Made by a program: the position numbers and the translations under genes | Notes under the pieces: model-generated | Told to the model about the DNA's origin: nothing | Seen by the model: only the letters and a program-made list of their open reading frames with translations | Databases searched by the model: none | Source of the DNA: Ciona intestinalis | Lineage: Eukaryota; Chordata; Ascidiacea; Phlebobranchia; Cionidae | Reading direction: 5' to 3' | Length of the DNA stretch: 64,000 bases | Assembly: GCF_000224145.3 (NCBI RefSeq) | Contig: NW_004190384.2 | Location: 206,349-270,348, forward strand | Shown: one piece after another, positions 24,042 through 40,257 of the stretch | How positions within the stretch are numbered: position 1 is the stretch's first letter | Layout of the letters: each line of letters begins with the position of its first letter

Positions 24042-26335
24042 TGAAGACGAAATGCACAAAAATCTACTGTACAATATTAGGATGTGGCTCCAATTGACAC
24101 ATGTTGCTTCAGCATGTGGACAACCCAAGTATATTTGTGAAACATTGAAGGTATAATGTACCAGTTATTTAAAATGAATAGGGAAACCGCAAATCATGTA
24201 ATAGATTATTATCGAGTTCCCAAATCTTAAATTAATAATCACGTTGTAATTCAACGTGGTGTGTTATTGTCTTCTTAAACGGTTTAAATGTGGTTTGAAA
24301 CTTAATACTTGTCTATATTTAATACAAATGTATTAACAAACTTTTGTGCAAGTTTTATAAGTTATAAAAATATAGCAGTGTAGCAAAAAATTTAATTTTT
24401 TATTCCATTGACCCCACATAATGATTACTTGTTAAACATTCACTGCTGTTATAACGGATACTTCTCGCACGTTCGTTGTCGTCTGCTTAATACAGTGGAA
24501 AATTAGAAAATGACATCTCTGGTACAAATCCTAACACGATTGTTGAAAACTTAAAATTGACATAGGTTTAACAAGAAAATCTGGTTGTATTCGTGGGAGC
24601 AGGTCTGAAACCGGCTGCTATACGATTTCCATTTGCAAATGCACCAAACACCTATACATTGCAAATGGAAGTAGTATAAAAAACACTGAAACCAACAGAA
24701 GGTTTATAATCCAGTATTCTAAACACTGTTTTAGAGGAATAGTGGAAAAAACGAACCAGAATACTAAATATTCCAACTCAGAGTCCAGGAAACATTTCTA
24801 TGACCATGATCCAACCCATTGTTACGTAAAAAGCAAATTAAGTGGCAATTAGTGACTAAAATAACACAGTAGGTATGGGAAAAATGCATAGATTTTGCTA
24901 ATTTAAAGGAAAACTTGGGAACAAATTTAAAGGTTTGAAAAATATTCGTTTTCTGTATCGAAAAAAAGTCAAACACAAAATTTAGAAGCGATGAACGGGT
25001 GACATTTTAGTCATTTTATGTGGGTAATTTTATATATTTTTTGCAAGGAATATTTGATAAGGTAAAACAAGCTATTTTACAACTTCTCACATAACTTAAC
25101 AAGGGAGCAAAGCTCTAGTTATCTCCTTAACAATATTGGTCGACCCAGCTTGATCCAAAACAAAAGTAATCAACACAGCAGTTTCCAATCGCCATCGGTG
25201 ACTGTATGAGGGTTGGGTGATTGGTAAAGAATATGTGTAAATACGCTTTGTACAACTCCTGTACCATGTGTTTATTGTAAACTTACACTAGTTAACGTTG
25301 TCGTCGCTTAAAAGCGTTTGTTTTCATGAATTTTGACAAACCGTAATCATGCAGAAATTAGGAATGTTGGAAGTTAATATTAATCATATGATGTTGAATT
25401 AAAAATAATGTTTCAAGTACGACAAAAGTTTGATTCAGACGTCAATCGTTTGTGTGGATTGCTTATCTCACCAACATCCGTACTTCCAAAGTTATAATAA
25501 GTTTCACTTGAATTATGTTTTATTGCAAATTTAATCTATTAATTTGGTAACATTCTTGTGCTTGTATAACTTAAGCACTTAGTGATCGTATCCATCTACA
25601 CATTCAAGTGGTTGTTGTAGGTTGTTATCTCTACCGTTCGGGACGTCCTAAGAAACAGCAGATAAGTTGAATATAATAACTATGTAAGTCTATAGAGTTA
25701 TAGACCTGTTTAATACGCTATTTCTTATATATAAAGGCCGGGGTAAAAATGACATGTTTTCATTCTGTTTTATCGTTCCATTTTATAGATACTAAACAAA
25801 GAATATTTACAGAATTATGTATTATTATCCTCGCGACTTTACAATACCTATATTGATAGGAAACATTTGATGTTATCTGCTAAGGGTATCTAGCTTGCCC
25901 CACATATGGGTACCGGACTGTTGAATTGAAAAAAAAAACAGGAACATTAAGTAATTATGTACAGAAGCGCTTACAGAGGCATACCAACGAAAAACTAAAT
26001 GTTCTATATTTGCAGTAAAGCTCAAATGTGGCCTAAAAATGCCTTAAAGTTTTCCAAAATGACTGAACAAAAATTGCGTGGAAAATACCCGCTGGAGTAA
26101 AAAAATCGACTGTTTCGACAATGCATGGTATTTTAGAAACAAATTTCACTCAACTTTGATCGTTTCTAATTTATAAAATACTAAAAAAAAATTTTTATAT
26201 TCTGATTTGGTATAATGAATCTTTATTATTAAACGTAAACTTATTCATGTTAAATAAAGAAGCGCGTTTCGTCAACAGGCATTCTCAATTTGTTTCCAAA
26301 TTCGATAACTTTGTGGAGTTACTATAAAATGGTAG
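24042..26335. other. Intergenic between convergent UBE2V and GH16
   Basis: Both flanking genes end here. It contains their 3' regions, a complete MITE at 25733-25908 and AT-rich sequence in which I see no gene. A minus-strand AATAAA (26222-26227) could serve the GH16 gene. Confidence 0.6.
25733..25908. mobile_element. MITE, complete but diverged
   Basis: Left GGCCGGGGTAAAAATGACAT, internal AAACAAAGAATATTTACAG, right GGTATCTAGCTTGCCCCACA. Confidence 0.7.
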
Positions 26336-26514
26336 TTAGTACTGTGGGGGTAAAACGGGATACCGCTTTCCCCTAAATCCCATTTCCTCATCGTGTTTGG
26401 AACAATTAACAGCGCCCTATTAAAGTCGTGGGGTTATGTTAAAACTTTTATTTTTTGTTACAAATGGAACGGGAAAATATAATGAATAGATGTTCCGTAT
26501 TACCCCAGCCTACC
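26336..26514. mobile_element. MITE overlapping the GH16 stop codon
   Basis: Left ACTGTGGGGGTAAAACGGGA, right GTATTACCCCAGCCTACCAT. The right inverted end contains, on the minus strand, the TGG TAG that ends the GH16 reading frame. Confidence 0.8.
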
Positions 26515-29073
26515 ATGCTTGGTGTACCTCAACAGAATAAACTCTGACGTAATCCACCCACATCTCAGCATCGGGGTAATTCCACACGGTGCTTGGTGTT
26601 GGGTCATCTAAGTACGTGCCTCCAACAGCCACGTTTAAGATCATGTAGAAGTATTGATCAAATGGCTGGCCTGTAATTAATTCGGACTTTGTAACAATTT
26701 TCTGCTATTAAAAAAGAAGTTTGAACACAATAGTAGTTGGCATAAGAGAGGAAATAATTTAAGTAAAATAGAGATTTAAAATGCTAAAATATAAGAATGC
26801 TTTGTAATTAATTGTGTTTAAGTAAAATATGAAAACCTTTAACATACCAGGTTCGGTATACAGACGACTTATAACACGATCCAGGCTCTGGCTGTAATAT
26901 GGTTTTCCATCCAAACTGTAAATCTGAAAATCGCAATATGTTAATAGGCTAAACTGAATAATCGTATAAGGGTGTGTTGGGTGTTTTACTGTGCTTTACG
27001 CAAACTTTTAAATGTTCGTTGTGTCTTTGTTTTTATGTAACTGTCGTATCCTGTTATGTGTGTTTGCTTGGTCAAATTTATAATTGGTAGCAATCTGCAT
27101 GGCTGACAATTAAGACAAACTATTAGTGACCACTGGGTTGGAACAGTTGCAGTCAAGTGTTTGGCTAAGGACGACACAAACCACAATAACAGCTGCGGCA
27201 AGCCTTAAACCCTGTAACCTATTGGTTGTAAACCAGAAACCCTTTTTACCAACTCAGTTGGCGTCCAATCCAAAGTATAAACATGATATTGATCGATTGA
27301 ACATTGTAATTGCACGTCGCCGCTTGTTTCCAAGTAATGAATGCCATGAACTATACCGTAGTGAATAGTGCTACCAAACTGATGAAGTTCTTGTCCTCTC
27401 GCTTCCATAATGTCGATCTCGCCACTTTCCGGCCAATCACCGTACACACTGTCTCTGGAATAATTAGTGGAGGTGTCTAATAGATATAGTAGGGTGGGGT
27501 AAGATGGTACATGTGTTCATTCTAGTTTCTATTTGGTAGTAAATCAAAAATATTGATAGAATTAAATAACTGTATCCTCACGACTCTAAAAGAGCACTGT
27601 TAATTAATAAAAAAGGTTCGGAAATACAAACAGTATACCATCTTACACCACAGTAATATAAAAATATACACAGCGTAAATCAAGCAAAATTTTTTGGTTT
27701 AATTTGCTTTGTTCCTGGTTAACTTTTCTATTGTAATTTGTAATTAATCGTAAACTATATCCACAGCAAATGTATATAATATGATGTTTAGGTGTATTAC
27801 TGTATTATCGCTCTTACTAGATTTACTATAAGCTTTTGCATTTTATAGTAATTATAAATCTCATGTTATGCAAGGTAGCTATTCTGCGACATCAGATATA
27901 CCATCACCCCCAGCCCAGTGGCCACTGATGGGTTGACTAAATTGTCAGCCATACAATACATTCACATAAAAAATTACCCACAAATTTGCTTATGCGGTTA
28001 CTCGTAAGCGGGCACGAGGAGTATGAAACAAAACACCCGTGTTATTACGGTTGTCGTTTTCCGGCCACGGAGGACAAATCAAGTTACATTTATTTGTTTT
28101 TTTTACACTACAATTCTACAATTGGCGGGAGCAACTTTTGTATTTACACTAACCTTGGCATCATCCAAATAGCCGGCCACAACCCGTATCCATTTGGAGA
28201 TTTAGCTCTTACTTCAACTCGTCCATATTTCCACGCAAACTTGCTATGAATTCATCCAGATGTATATTGTTTGTCATCATAGCTGACAGAAAAAGTGCAT
28301 TATTAACTTGTACCAAGGCTAGAATTAGCCCTTTGTGGACGAGTTATGCAAATATGCATTCTGCAACAGGTGTTCACTAAAATATTCATAAGTTCACTTA
28401 ATTAGTTGGTAAAAACTGTCATTGTATTTAAAAGAGGTAGAAATTACCTACCAATAAAAAAGTTTGGAAAGGGCAGCATAGCATTTAAAGTTTGTAATAA
28501 TTACAATGATATTTCGTGACCTACTTTTCATTGAGTGGTGTTATGACCAAGTGTCCATCTTCAACTCGAATATTATCTGTTCTATCGGTATAATACTGAA
28601 GCTCATTATTGTGGGAGTTAGATACAACTTTGATAAACCATTTGGAAGAATCGAAATAATCAAAATTGTCTTCGTAAATAAGAGTACCTGAAACGAAATA
28701 CATAACCAGGTCCGTGTATAGTAGGTTACTTCAAAACTTTCATTCTATTTTCTTGTCTCATTTGGTAATAAACAAAGAATATCCAAACTGATATAAAACC
28801 GTATCCCCACGACTCCCATAGACCGTTGCTAATTCTTTTGAAGCACAATCAGTTTTTTTTTAGATATTATGTGCTAAAGGTTTTAGATAATATGAGGTAT
28901 ATATCTTATAAAAGAAAAAATGCAAACAAGCCCAATTTTACCCTACACCCTAATCAAGTCAGTTTATATGGCAGGTTAAAGAAACCTTCTACCGTAAAGC
29001 ATTCGTTACCAACCGGTTACTCACTTGCGGCGTAAGACACAAGCGCAAGAAACAAAAGCAGTCTTGAAGTCAT
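26510..29073 (-). CDS. Secreted GH16 family beta-glucanase-like protein with one in-frame stop
   Basis: Six exons on the minus strand: 29073-29025, 28687-28525, 28282-28154, 27454-27250, 26923-26848, 26670-26510. They sum to 783 nt (261 codons with stop). The signal peptide reads MTSRLLLFLALVSYAAS. GH16 hallmarks are NNELQYYTDR, WKYGRVEVRAK, GLWPAIWMMP and the catalytic SGEIDIMEARG (nucleophile Glu126, acid/base Glu131). Then come QYFYMILNVAVGG and MWVDYVRVYSV. The family cleaves or binds beta-1,3/1,4-glucans; in animals this means digestion or recognition of microbial glucan. Codon 81 is TGA (28252-28254), where relatives usually have Arg in YTSGR; a CGA-to-TGA change is the simplest explanation. 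A weak in-frame acceptor just after it (CATAG at about 28243) could skip the stop but would lose 14 codons. The natural stop lies inside a MITE end. It is either a recent pseudogene, a null allele or a sequence error. Confidence 0.88.
27085..27240 (-). mobile_element. SINE head half
   Basis: Contains the ATTAGTGACCACTGGGTTGG body and a decayed tRNA-like end. It ends within 10 bp of GH16 exon 4, in intron 4. Confidence 0.65.
27485..27660. mobile_element. MITE, complete
   Basis: TATAGTAGGGTGGGGTAAGA at the left and CATCTTACACCACAGTAATA at the right. It lies in GH16 intron 3. Confidence 0.85.
27905..28088 (+). mobile_element. SINE, 3' two thirds
   Basis: CCCAGTGGCCACTGATGGGT through GCGGGCACGAGGAGTATG and GTTACATTTATT tail, in GH16 intron 3. 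Confidence 0.8.
28717..28955. mobile_element. Diverged MITE
   Basis: TATAGTAGGTTACTTC at the left, internal GGTAATAAACAAAGAATATC and a degraded TTTTACCCTACACCCTAA right end. It lies in GH16 intron 1. Confidence 0.5.
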
Positions 29074-29834
29074 TGTCAACGAAGTCGCTAACTATAAGGG
29101 GAAACACTTTAGAATTAAAGGTTTATATACAAAAGGTTTATTTAGAATTAAGGTTATCAGAGGGGACATACTCGTCACATTGCGTAAACTCGAGCGAATG
29201 CGTAGCCGCCAGGTTAGTTGCCTAACTTGTGCATATATGTGTTGTAGACAGAACACCTTTTCTTGGTCGTAAAACAATTAGAAAAGACCGCATGTTAATA
29301 ATGCGAACGTTATTTTTATTACAGAAAAACAACTGCTGTCGTGGTGGGAAACAACAGATGCTAAACCGACGTTTTAACCGTTGGGTCAACCTACATGTTT
29401 TAATGTCACCTTTATAACAGTGGTAACGGTGCAGTGAATTAAATTTCCCTCATTATATTCTTTAATTGTTTTGTAAATTAAGTTTTTTTGTTTGTAGTTT
29501 CTAGAACGTGCTTATAGTTCTATAATGTTTCTATTTTTTGTCCTATATAAAGTTATATGTTTTCTAGGTTACCATATTTTATGTTTGCCTCAACCAGTGT
29601 GTGTTTTATATTATGTCTATGTTGCTGCATAAGCGTGATTTCATCCCAATATGTCATAAACTAACGTTTTCGTCGCCAATTTTGAGTTGAACCCATAAAA
29701 TATAGAATCATATGCGCCTTTTTATTATCCTTGCTTAATCGTACACCAGTTAACTTATAATAGATTGCAACAACAAGACACTTACATAACAATTAACATA
29801 TACATGTGTAACTGTTCTTTCACCAGAGATACCC
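29074..29834. other. Intergenic between divergent GH16 and the 98-codon ORF
   Basis: No gene seen. It should hold both promoters; I recognise no defined site. At the right edge, TGTTCTTTCACCAG (to 29826) is a good splice acceptor 8 bp before the ATG at 29835. Confidence 0.5.
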
Positions 29835-30131
29835 ATGTCTGGAGAGATGAATCAATGCAATACCGAAGCGACGAAAGCCCGCACACCAATTTACAATATC
29901 AGCCGATTTCCAATGAAGAACTTTATGCTGAAGATGGGAATTGCTGTATATTTCCCGTCTAGACCCTTCAATACATTCGTACGTGATGAAGTGTTGAATT
30001 ATATGCTGTACCGAGAAATTACAAGAACAGATTGGAAAAAGGCGTTGACAAGTTTGGCGAACAAAAGGCGAAAACAATTACCTTGTTTGGAAGACAGCGG
30101 AGTTACTCTGTTGCAACATTTGTACAACTAG
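29835..30131 (+). CDS. Hypothetical 98-residue protein
   Basis: A single open frame starts 8 nt after a pyrimidine-rich acceptor (CTTTCACCAG) and ends with TAG 25 nt before the acceptor of the next gene. It includes SRFPMKNFMLKMGIAVYFP, then a mixed-charge, helix-prone half with DEVLNYMLYREITRTDWKKA and a basic NKRRKQ. There is no signal peptide, membrane segment or cysteine framework. I do not recognise the family. A second frame (RDTHVWRDESMQYRS to a stop at about 29962) overlaps the first part and cannot be ruled out as the true one. The position right after an acceptor and right before another is what a first cistron of a Ciona-type operon would look like; alternatively it is UTR of the downstream gene. 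Confidence 0.45.
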   Translation: MSGEMNQCNTEATKARTPIYNISRFPMKNFMLKMGIAVYFPSRPFNTFVRDEVLNYMLYREITRTDWKKALTSLANKRRKQLPCLEDSGVTLLQHLYN

Positions 30132-30156
30132 CTGTGATTAATATTTGTTTTTGCAG

Positions 30157-31093
30157 ATGAATAAGTCAGCACTACTTCTCTTTCTTGTATTAGGACTGCT
30201 CGTTCTATCCGAAACAACGGATGCTGCCTGGGATAGACGTCGCTGGATCCTTGGCGATACTCAAAAAAATATTCAAAATCGTAAGGATTTAGTTGCTAAT
30301 TATGAATCTTTTATAAGATAATATACGGGAAGCAAAGTTTTACAAATCATGATTTTCCTCGAACGAGCGGCAACGACAAACTAATTGTTTCGTATGAGAA
30401 AATATTGGAAAAAAATTCGTTAGTGACTATATATATATATTATATAGATGCCGGTAAAACCACGTTTTATATTTAAATAAACGTTTTACCTTTTCAGTTG
30501 AAGACATGAATGAAGATGATTTTCTATCATGTAAGTTATAAATATAAACATTTAAAATTATGTATAGCTTCCAATATTAGGCAGAATTTTCTATACAATT
30601 GTAGTGGCTATATATTGCCGTTATACAGCACATTCACGGTAAGGTAAAGCAAATATCGTTAACACACTCTATCCGATATTTTAAATCGTGAAACAGTTAT
30701 CTACGCTCCTTAAAAGAGGATATAGAATAGTAAATACAAGAAATATATCCAGGAATATTTAGCTGCAATCAATAGGAATGACAAAAACAAAATATCACTC
30801 TCGAAAAGGTAAAAATAAACAGTCAAGTAAAAACGAACAAAAGGGTGAAAAAAACAACTTAACTTGGAGTGAGTATAATAAACAAAAAAAAATCAAAAAA
30901 CGGCGCCACCATTTTTAGCGTGCAGCAGCTCTGGGTATATTCCTGTATTTATTTGTTTATTTCCAAATGAAATGGGAAAAGAGAATGAAAACTTGGTTCA
31001 TCTTACTCAAACTTACAACATTGTTTTTAGCCATAGTTATGTCAAGACACTTTTATATGATTTTCAGTTGAATCTTTGAACTTTGAAGATTAA
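30157..31093 (+). CDS. Small secreted peptide precursor, cationic core with acidic tail
   Basis: Three exons, 30157-30280, 30498-30530 and 31068-31093, sum to 183 nt (60 residues). Introns are phase 1. ATG lies immediately after an acceptor (TTTTTGCAG|ATG). A strong signal peptide of about 23 residues (KSALLLFLVLGLLVLSETT) precedes AWDRRRWILGDTQKNIQN. After that comes a strongly acidic segment with EDMNEDDF and ESLNFED, then TAA. No cysteines and no amidation signal are present. Precursors with a signal, a cationic Trp/Arg-rich core and an anionic C-terminal extension are known for tunicate haemocyte antimicrobial peptides, so this is one possible role. A regulatory peptide is the alternative. 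The assignment rests on layout, not on a match. AATAAA at 31329. Confidence 0.65.
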
Positions 31094-32243
31094 AGAAACG
31101 ATGATCGCCGGTTAATTTATCGACGGATGGCATTTACATGCACATTTAAAATTAAATTGAAAATAAGAAACTACGGTATTATGTGTTGTGTTTGATTACA
31201 AAAGTTTAGCGATCAACATTTTTAGCAGAATACAAGCGTTCTGATTCATCGCAGTTGGATTAAATCTATGTTTAATTATTCGCTAAATGCATGGTTTTAA
31301 TTCTAAACCTTCTGTATGAACATACGTAAATAAATTTTATATTTAATTTAAGTCCGGAGATGTAAGACATAAGATGTGAAAATAGACGTTTAATGCTGAT
31401 TAGTAATTGTCTTGCCCAGACACACGTCCGCAAACTTGGCGGATTCGACCATCGAACTCGCTATTTTTATGTTTAAATAAAACGGATGTTCCTACATAAT
31501 GTAGAATAAAGAAATAGTGTACGCTGCCGATTGACATTATATTTATTAGTTTATAAATTGTTTTGGTGTAACATCTACATTTGTTTAAAATCGTGATGAT
31601 ACGATTATAGTAGGTTGCGGGAGAAGATGGGACACTTTGTCAGACAAGACCCTTTTTAATTTTCTTTTACGGACCTCCATTTAATGATAATAATCATTTT
31701 TCTTGGGTCTTTGTGTGTTTCTTAACAAGACCATAGATTTGCTGGAGCACATACAGGTAGCCTGCATATGGGCTTTTTTAACCAGTCCACTTTCTCCATC
31801 AGGTCAATAATTGCATTAGAATTGTTTTCGAAATCTTTTATATTTACAGTGGGTTGAATAGCTGCCAGATCAAGAATTTTACTTGTGAAATCCTTATATA
31901 TGGTGCTGCCTTGTCAGTAAATCACCAAATAGCTCGTCCAGAAAACTTTCGTTTAAAGAGGCGAGGTCATTGTATACATGCTACTCTATGATAAATTTTT
32001 AATTTAATTTTCCTGATCCTTTTCGTATATAAACATACAAAACTGCTTAAATACATTTAAATACAGACACTTGCCTAGCAATGTTATATTGCCCCGTCTG
32101 GCTGAACTGTCGGGCGAAGTGTTACTGTGGTCTCATGCGTGAAAAGTGGTCCCGTGGTCTCGTTAGCGTACTATTACTTCAGTATACTATGGTTTTACGC
32201 AAGATTACGGAAATATATTTGCGTTACCTACATCGTGTCTATA
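31094..32243. other. Intergenic, peptide gene to NKAP
   Basis: 3' region of the peptide gene, one element fragment (31611-31690) and the NKAP promoter region. I see no other gene. Confidence 0.6.
31611..31690. mobile_element. End fragment of the long MITE-like element
   Basis: GAAGATGGGACACTTTGTCA followed by TTTTCTTTTACGGACC. This is the inverted counterpart of the right end of the element at 34996-36180. Confidence 0.65.
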
Positions 32244-37410
<5,167 letters not shown>

Positions 37411-37447
37411 CAAATATTATTCTGCTGTATGTTGAACAGCTTTTTTT

Positions 37448-37453
37448 AATAAA
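37448..37453 (+). terminator. Polyadenylation signal AATAAA
   Basis: Hexamer 38 nt after the NKAP stop codon. Confidence 0.75.
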
Positions 37454-37494
37454 AGACTCATTTTTATTGCGTTGTGTATTGATTGGTTTAATGA

Positions 37495-37770
37495 AGGTGT
37501 GTCATTTATCCTCACATGGCGGGGCAACGACAGTCGTTACAACACCGGTGTTCTGTTTCATGAACCTCGTGCACGCTTATATGTTCCGTACTCGTGTTTA
37601 ATTTTGTTTTTATATAATATTTGGACAACTCATAAATGAGCAAATTCGATAAGTTGTTTGCCCAAGTACGCATTCGCTCACAATGATAACAAAGTAATTG
37701 CCACTCGTCCAGTGTCAAGACTTCCCTAACCTCTGGGTTAAAGGCAGGCGCCCTAACCTTGGTTTCCTTG
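37495..37770 (-). mobile_element. SINE, full length
   Basis: From AAGGTGTGTCATTTATCC to the tRNA-like end CTAACCTCTGGGTTAAAGGC, between the convergent NKAP and Cys-rich genes. Confidence 0.8.
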
Positions 37771-37837
37771 TTTTAGAAAAGACTAAATAATATTCCATTA
37801 TAAAATCATTTTATTTTCGTGCCGCGTAAAATTTCGG

Positions 37838-37843
37838 TTTATT
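37838..37843 (-). terminator. Polyadenylation signal (TTTATT on plus strand)
   Basis: Minus-strand AATAAA about 80 nt past the stop codon of the 16-cysteine gene. Confidence 0.6.
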
Positions 37844-37923
37844 GAAGAATATTGCATTCCATCAAATACTAATAATGTTGTAGTTTTGTCTGAGAAGTTA
37901 TCGGTGTTGTGGACCACATATTA

Positions 37924-38780
37924 TTAACAATGAAGGTTTTCGAAAGCTTTGGGGCATTTGGTTTGGTAGCCATCACCGAAATGAGCTGAAATAATTAGAA
38001 ATTATTAAACGACGAGGTTATGGTTAAACAAATAAAAAATCCGCATCACAATGCTTAAGTGCGACTTTTTAAAATTCGAATGAATGTGGCGGGGCAACGA
38101 CAGTAGTTGTTACAAGATCGTTCTGTTTCATACACCTCGTGCCCGCTTACTGGTTACCACGCATGTGAATAGATAATGAATAAAAAGTTCTACTTTATCA
38201 AAATATGTTGGAACCTTGATTTATTAAATTACCTGGCACACATTGAGCTCTCATGCACTTGGCACAATGGCAAACTCGCGCGTGGTCGCAACTCAACTGA
38301 CCCGAACCCGCTGGACAAGACGCTGCAGAACACGTTCGAAAACAAGTTTTATGTTGTTGCCCACTACGAGTGCAATCGACCAAACAATCACTGAATTGTT
38401 GGAAAGCTGAGCATTCTTCCGGGCACAAACTCAAACACGCAGGATTGTTCTTACCACGACGCACGCACTGTCGAACTAAGAGAGAAATGATTTATGTCAT
38501 TGATATAGTAGGGTGGGGGAAGATGGGACACCTTTAGCACATAATATCCAAATATCCTGGTCGAGTTTCATTATAAAAAATCGGTGTTAAAATATAAGGC
38601 AATATTAAGTGTTCCAATCCCCCTACAGTAACTATTCTGAATAATTTGATATTATATATAAGCCGTATTGAGTATATGCTTATATGTTTTATAACAGAAC
38701 TAACCTTTAAATAAATGATCCGATGCGGAGGTACTTACGACTGTACAAACCAAAAGAACAGCAACAACTTTAAAAATCAT
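37924..38780 (-). CDS. Secreted 16-cysteine protein, family not recognised
   Basis: Three exons on the minus strand: 38780-38705, 38475-38233 and 37985-37924. They sum to 381 nt, 126 residues, with both introns phase 1. The signal peptide is MIFKVVAVLLVCTVVSTSAS. The mature part has 16 cysteines, including three CxxxC pairs (CLSLC, CLVDC, CFRTC), a PEEC, and a later CHCAKC. The last exon adds the final two cysteines (YQTKC and ENLHC). An even count suggests eight disulfides. I chose the donor at 38704 because it is the one that gives phase 1 and a full-length signal peptide; an earlier, stronger GTAAGT would break the frame. Without splicing at 38233 the frame would end after about 12 further residues. 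Role unknown: a defence peptide, inhibitor or matrix protein are all possible. Confidence 0.75.
38078..38170 (-). mobile_element. SINE tail fragment
   Basis: CGAATGAATGTGGCGGGGCA through CTCGTGCCCGCTTACTGG. It lies in intron 2 of the 16-cysteine gene. Confidence 0.8.
38504..38630. mobile_element. MITE with internal deletion
   Basis: TATAGTAGGGTGGGGGAAGA at the left, GTGTTCCAATCCCCCTACAG-type right end. It lies in intron 1 of the 16-cysteine gene. Confidence 0.75.
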
Positions 38781-39298
38781 GTTTTGATTATACGAATACC
38801 TCCTACCTAATGTTTAAGCAACGTGTAGTCTGGGTTGAATTTACCAAGTGGCATTCTTGCAGCAAATCTCTTTTATTTCATGCTTTCCATTTTTTCTGTC
38901 CGTCCCCCCTTTTCTTTTTAATTCACATGAAATCGAGGTCGATTTATTCAGCAAGTGTTCCGTTACTCGTGGCTCATGACGCACACACAGCTGAAACCGG
39001 TACATAACAAAGTATTCGGACATCCCTTATTATGGGGAGTTTGACAAATCATAGAAAACTTTGAAAAACTTAATTGATCAATATATTGATCGCTCCAGGA
39101 AGTATCGCTGAATAACATTTTGCAGCCGTAGCATTTTTCTTCAATTGAACTTTAAAAATTGCAACCGCGTCAGGTTTTTACAAACAAGTTTGAATTAAGA
39201 TGTAAAACTGCTTGGCAACACTAAAATATGGGTAAGGGCAGTTTGCATGCATTGCCTTACATTCGCCCATGCAGAACGTTGTATCACCTCGTGACATA

Positions 39299-39494
39299 CA
39301 GTAGGGTGGGGGAAGATGGGACACCTTTTGCCTCTATTATCTCGCCCCGTTTAGTATTAAACAAAGAACATTAAAAAAATTATAAAACTATATGACTATG
39401 ACTCCCATTGACCGTTAGTAATTGTTTAAAACACGATCCGGATATTTAGATATTATGTGCTAAAGGTGTCCCATCTTCCCCCACCCTACTATAT
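39299..39494. mobile_element. MITE, complete, near consensus
   Basis: GTAGGGTGGGGGAAGATGGG at the left and TCTTCCCCCACCCTACTATA at the right. The ends pair almost perfectly, suggesting a young copy. Confidence 0.9.
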
Positions 39495-39844
39495 ATATCG
39501 GTACCAGGATGAAACAATAACCGTCATGCACCAGTATTGAATAAAAGCAAACACCGATAATGGTTGTTAGGCATTGAAAGGAAATTCCCAACCACAAAGC
39601 TACACGCAAGAATAAACAACAAGTTACATTCTTTTATTTATTGTAGTCTAGTGACTCTAGTCAATTGAAAAGAGAATCAGTTTCACGATCTCATTCAAAT
39701 GTATGTCAAGAGATTACTAAGTTAGTTTCATCGTATGTTTCCTTTGTTTATACTAGGACACTAGGTCACCTTGGTTTTTGCCTTCACGAAAGTTTTGACA
39801 ATCTATCGTAAAATAAAAAACAATTTAAATGAAATTAAATCAAT

Positions 39845-39965
39845 GAATAAATGCAGCTTATTTATCCTTGCGTTGCAATGGCAGTCATTACCACACGGTG
39901 ATTTGTTTTAAACAACTCGTGGCAGCGTGTACTAGTTACCGCGTGTTTGTAACTTAGAGAGTTTT
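39845..39965 (-). mobile_element. SINE tail fragment
   Basis: AATGCAGCTTATTTATCCTT through ACCGCGTGTTTGTAACTT. Confidence 0.65.
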
Positions 39966-40257
39966 TCTTTTATATTATTATTTGCTGCAAACGATTGTAC
40001 ATCGACACACGATTACTAATTATCTAGTTTCGCCTAATAACTATTTTGGTTTAATTTTAAAACAAATTAAAATCAGCAGTTTGTGACGTGTTAGCTATAT
40101 ACGCATTTATGACGCACGTCACACGTCACATAAACCGATACCCGTTCAAATTTATATTCAAATGTATTGTTATTTTATAACAGATTATTTTTAAACCTAT
40201 TCCCTAGCAATCTCATTTAGTGTTTATCTACATCTACACCCTTAATTAACCGCCGTG

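Noticed and set aside
29820-30077. 85-codon minus-strand frame with several cysteines
   Set aside because: Antisense to the 98-codon ORF; no signal peptide and no splice context. The plus-strand frame has better flanking signals.
38198-38232. Unspliced C-terminus of the 16-cysteine protein
   Set aside because: Possible in principle, but a good donor at 38233 and an in-phase exon at 37985 that adds two cysteines make the spliced form more likely.
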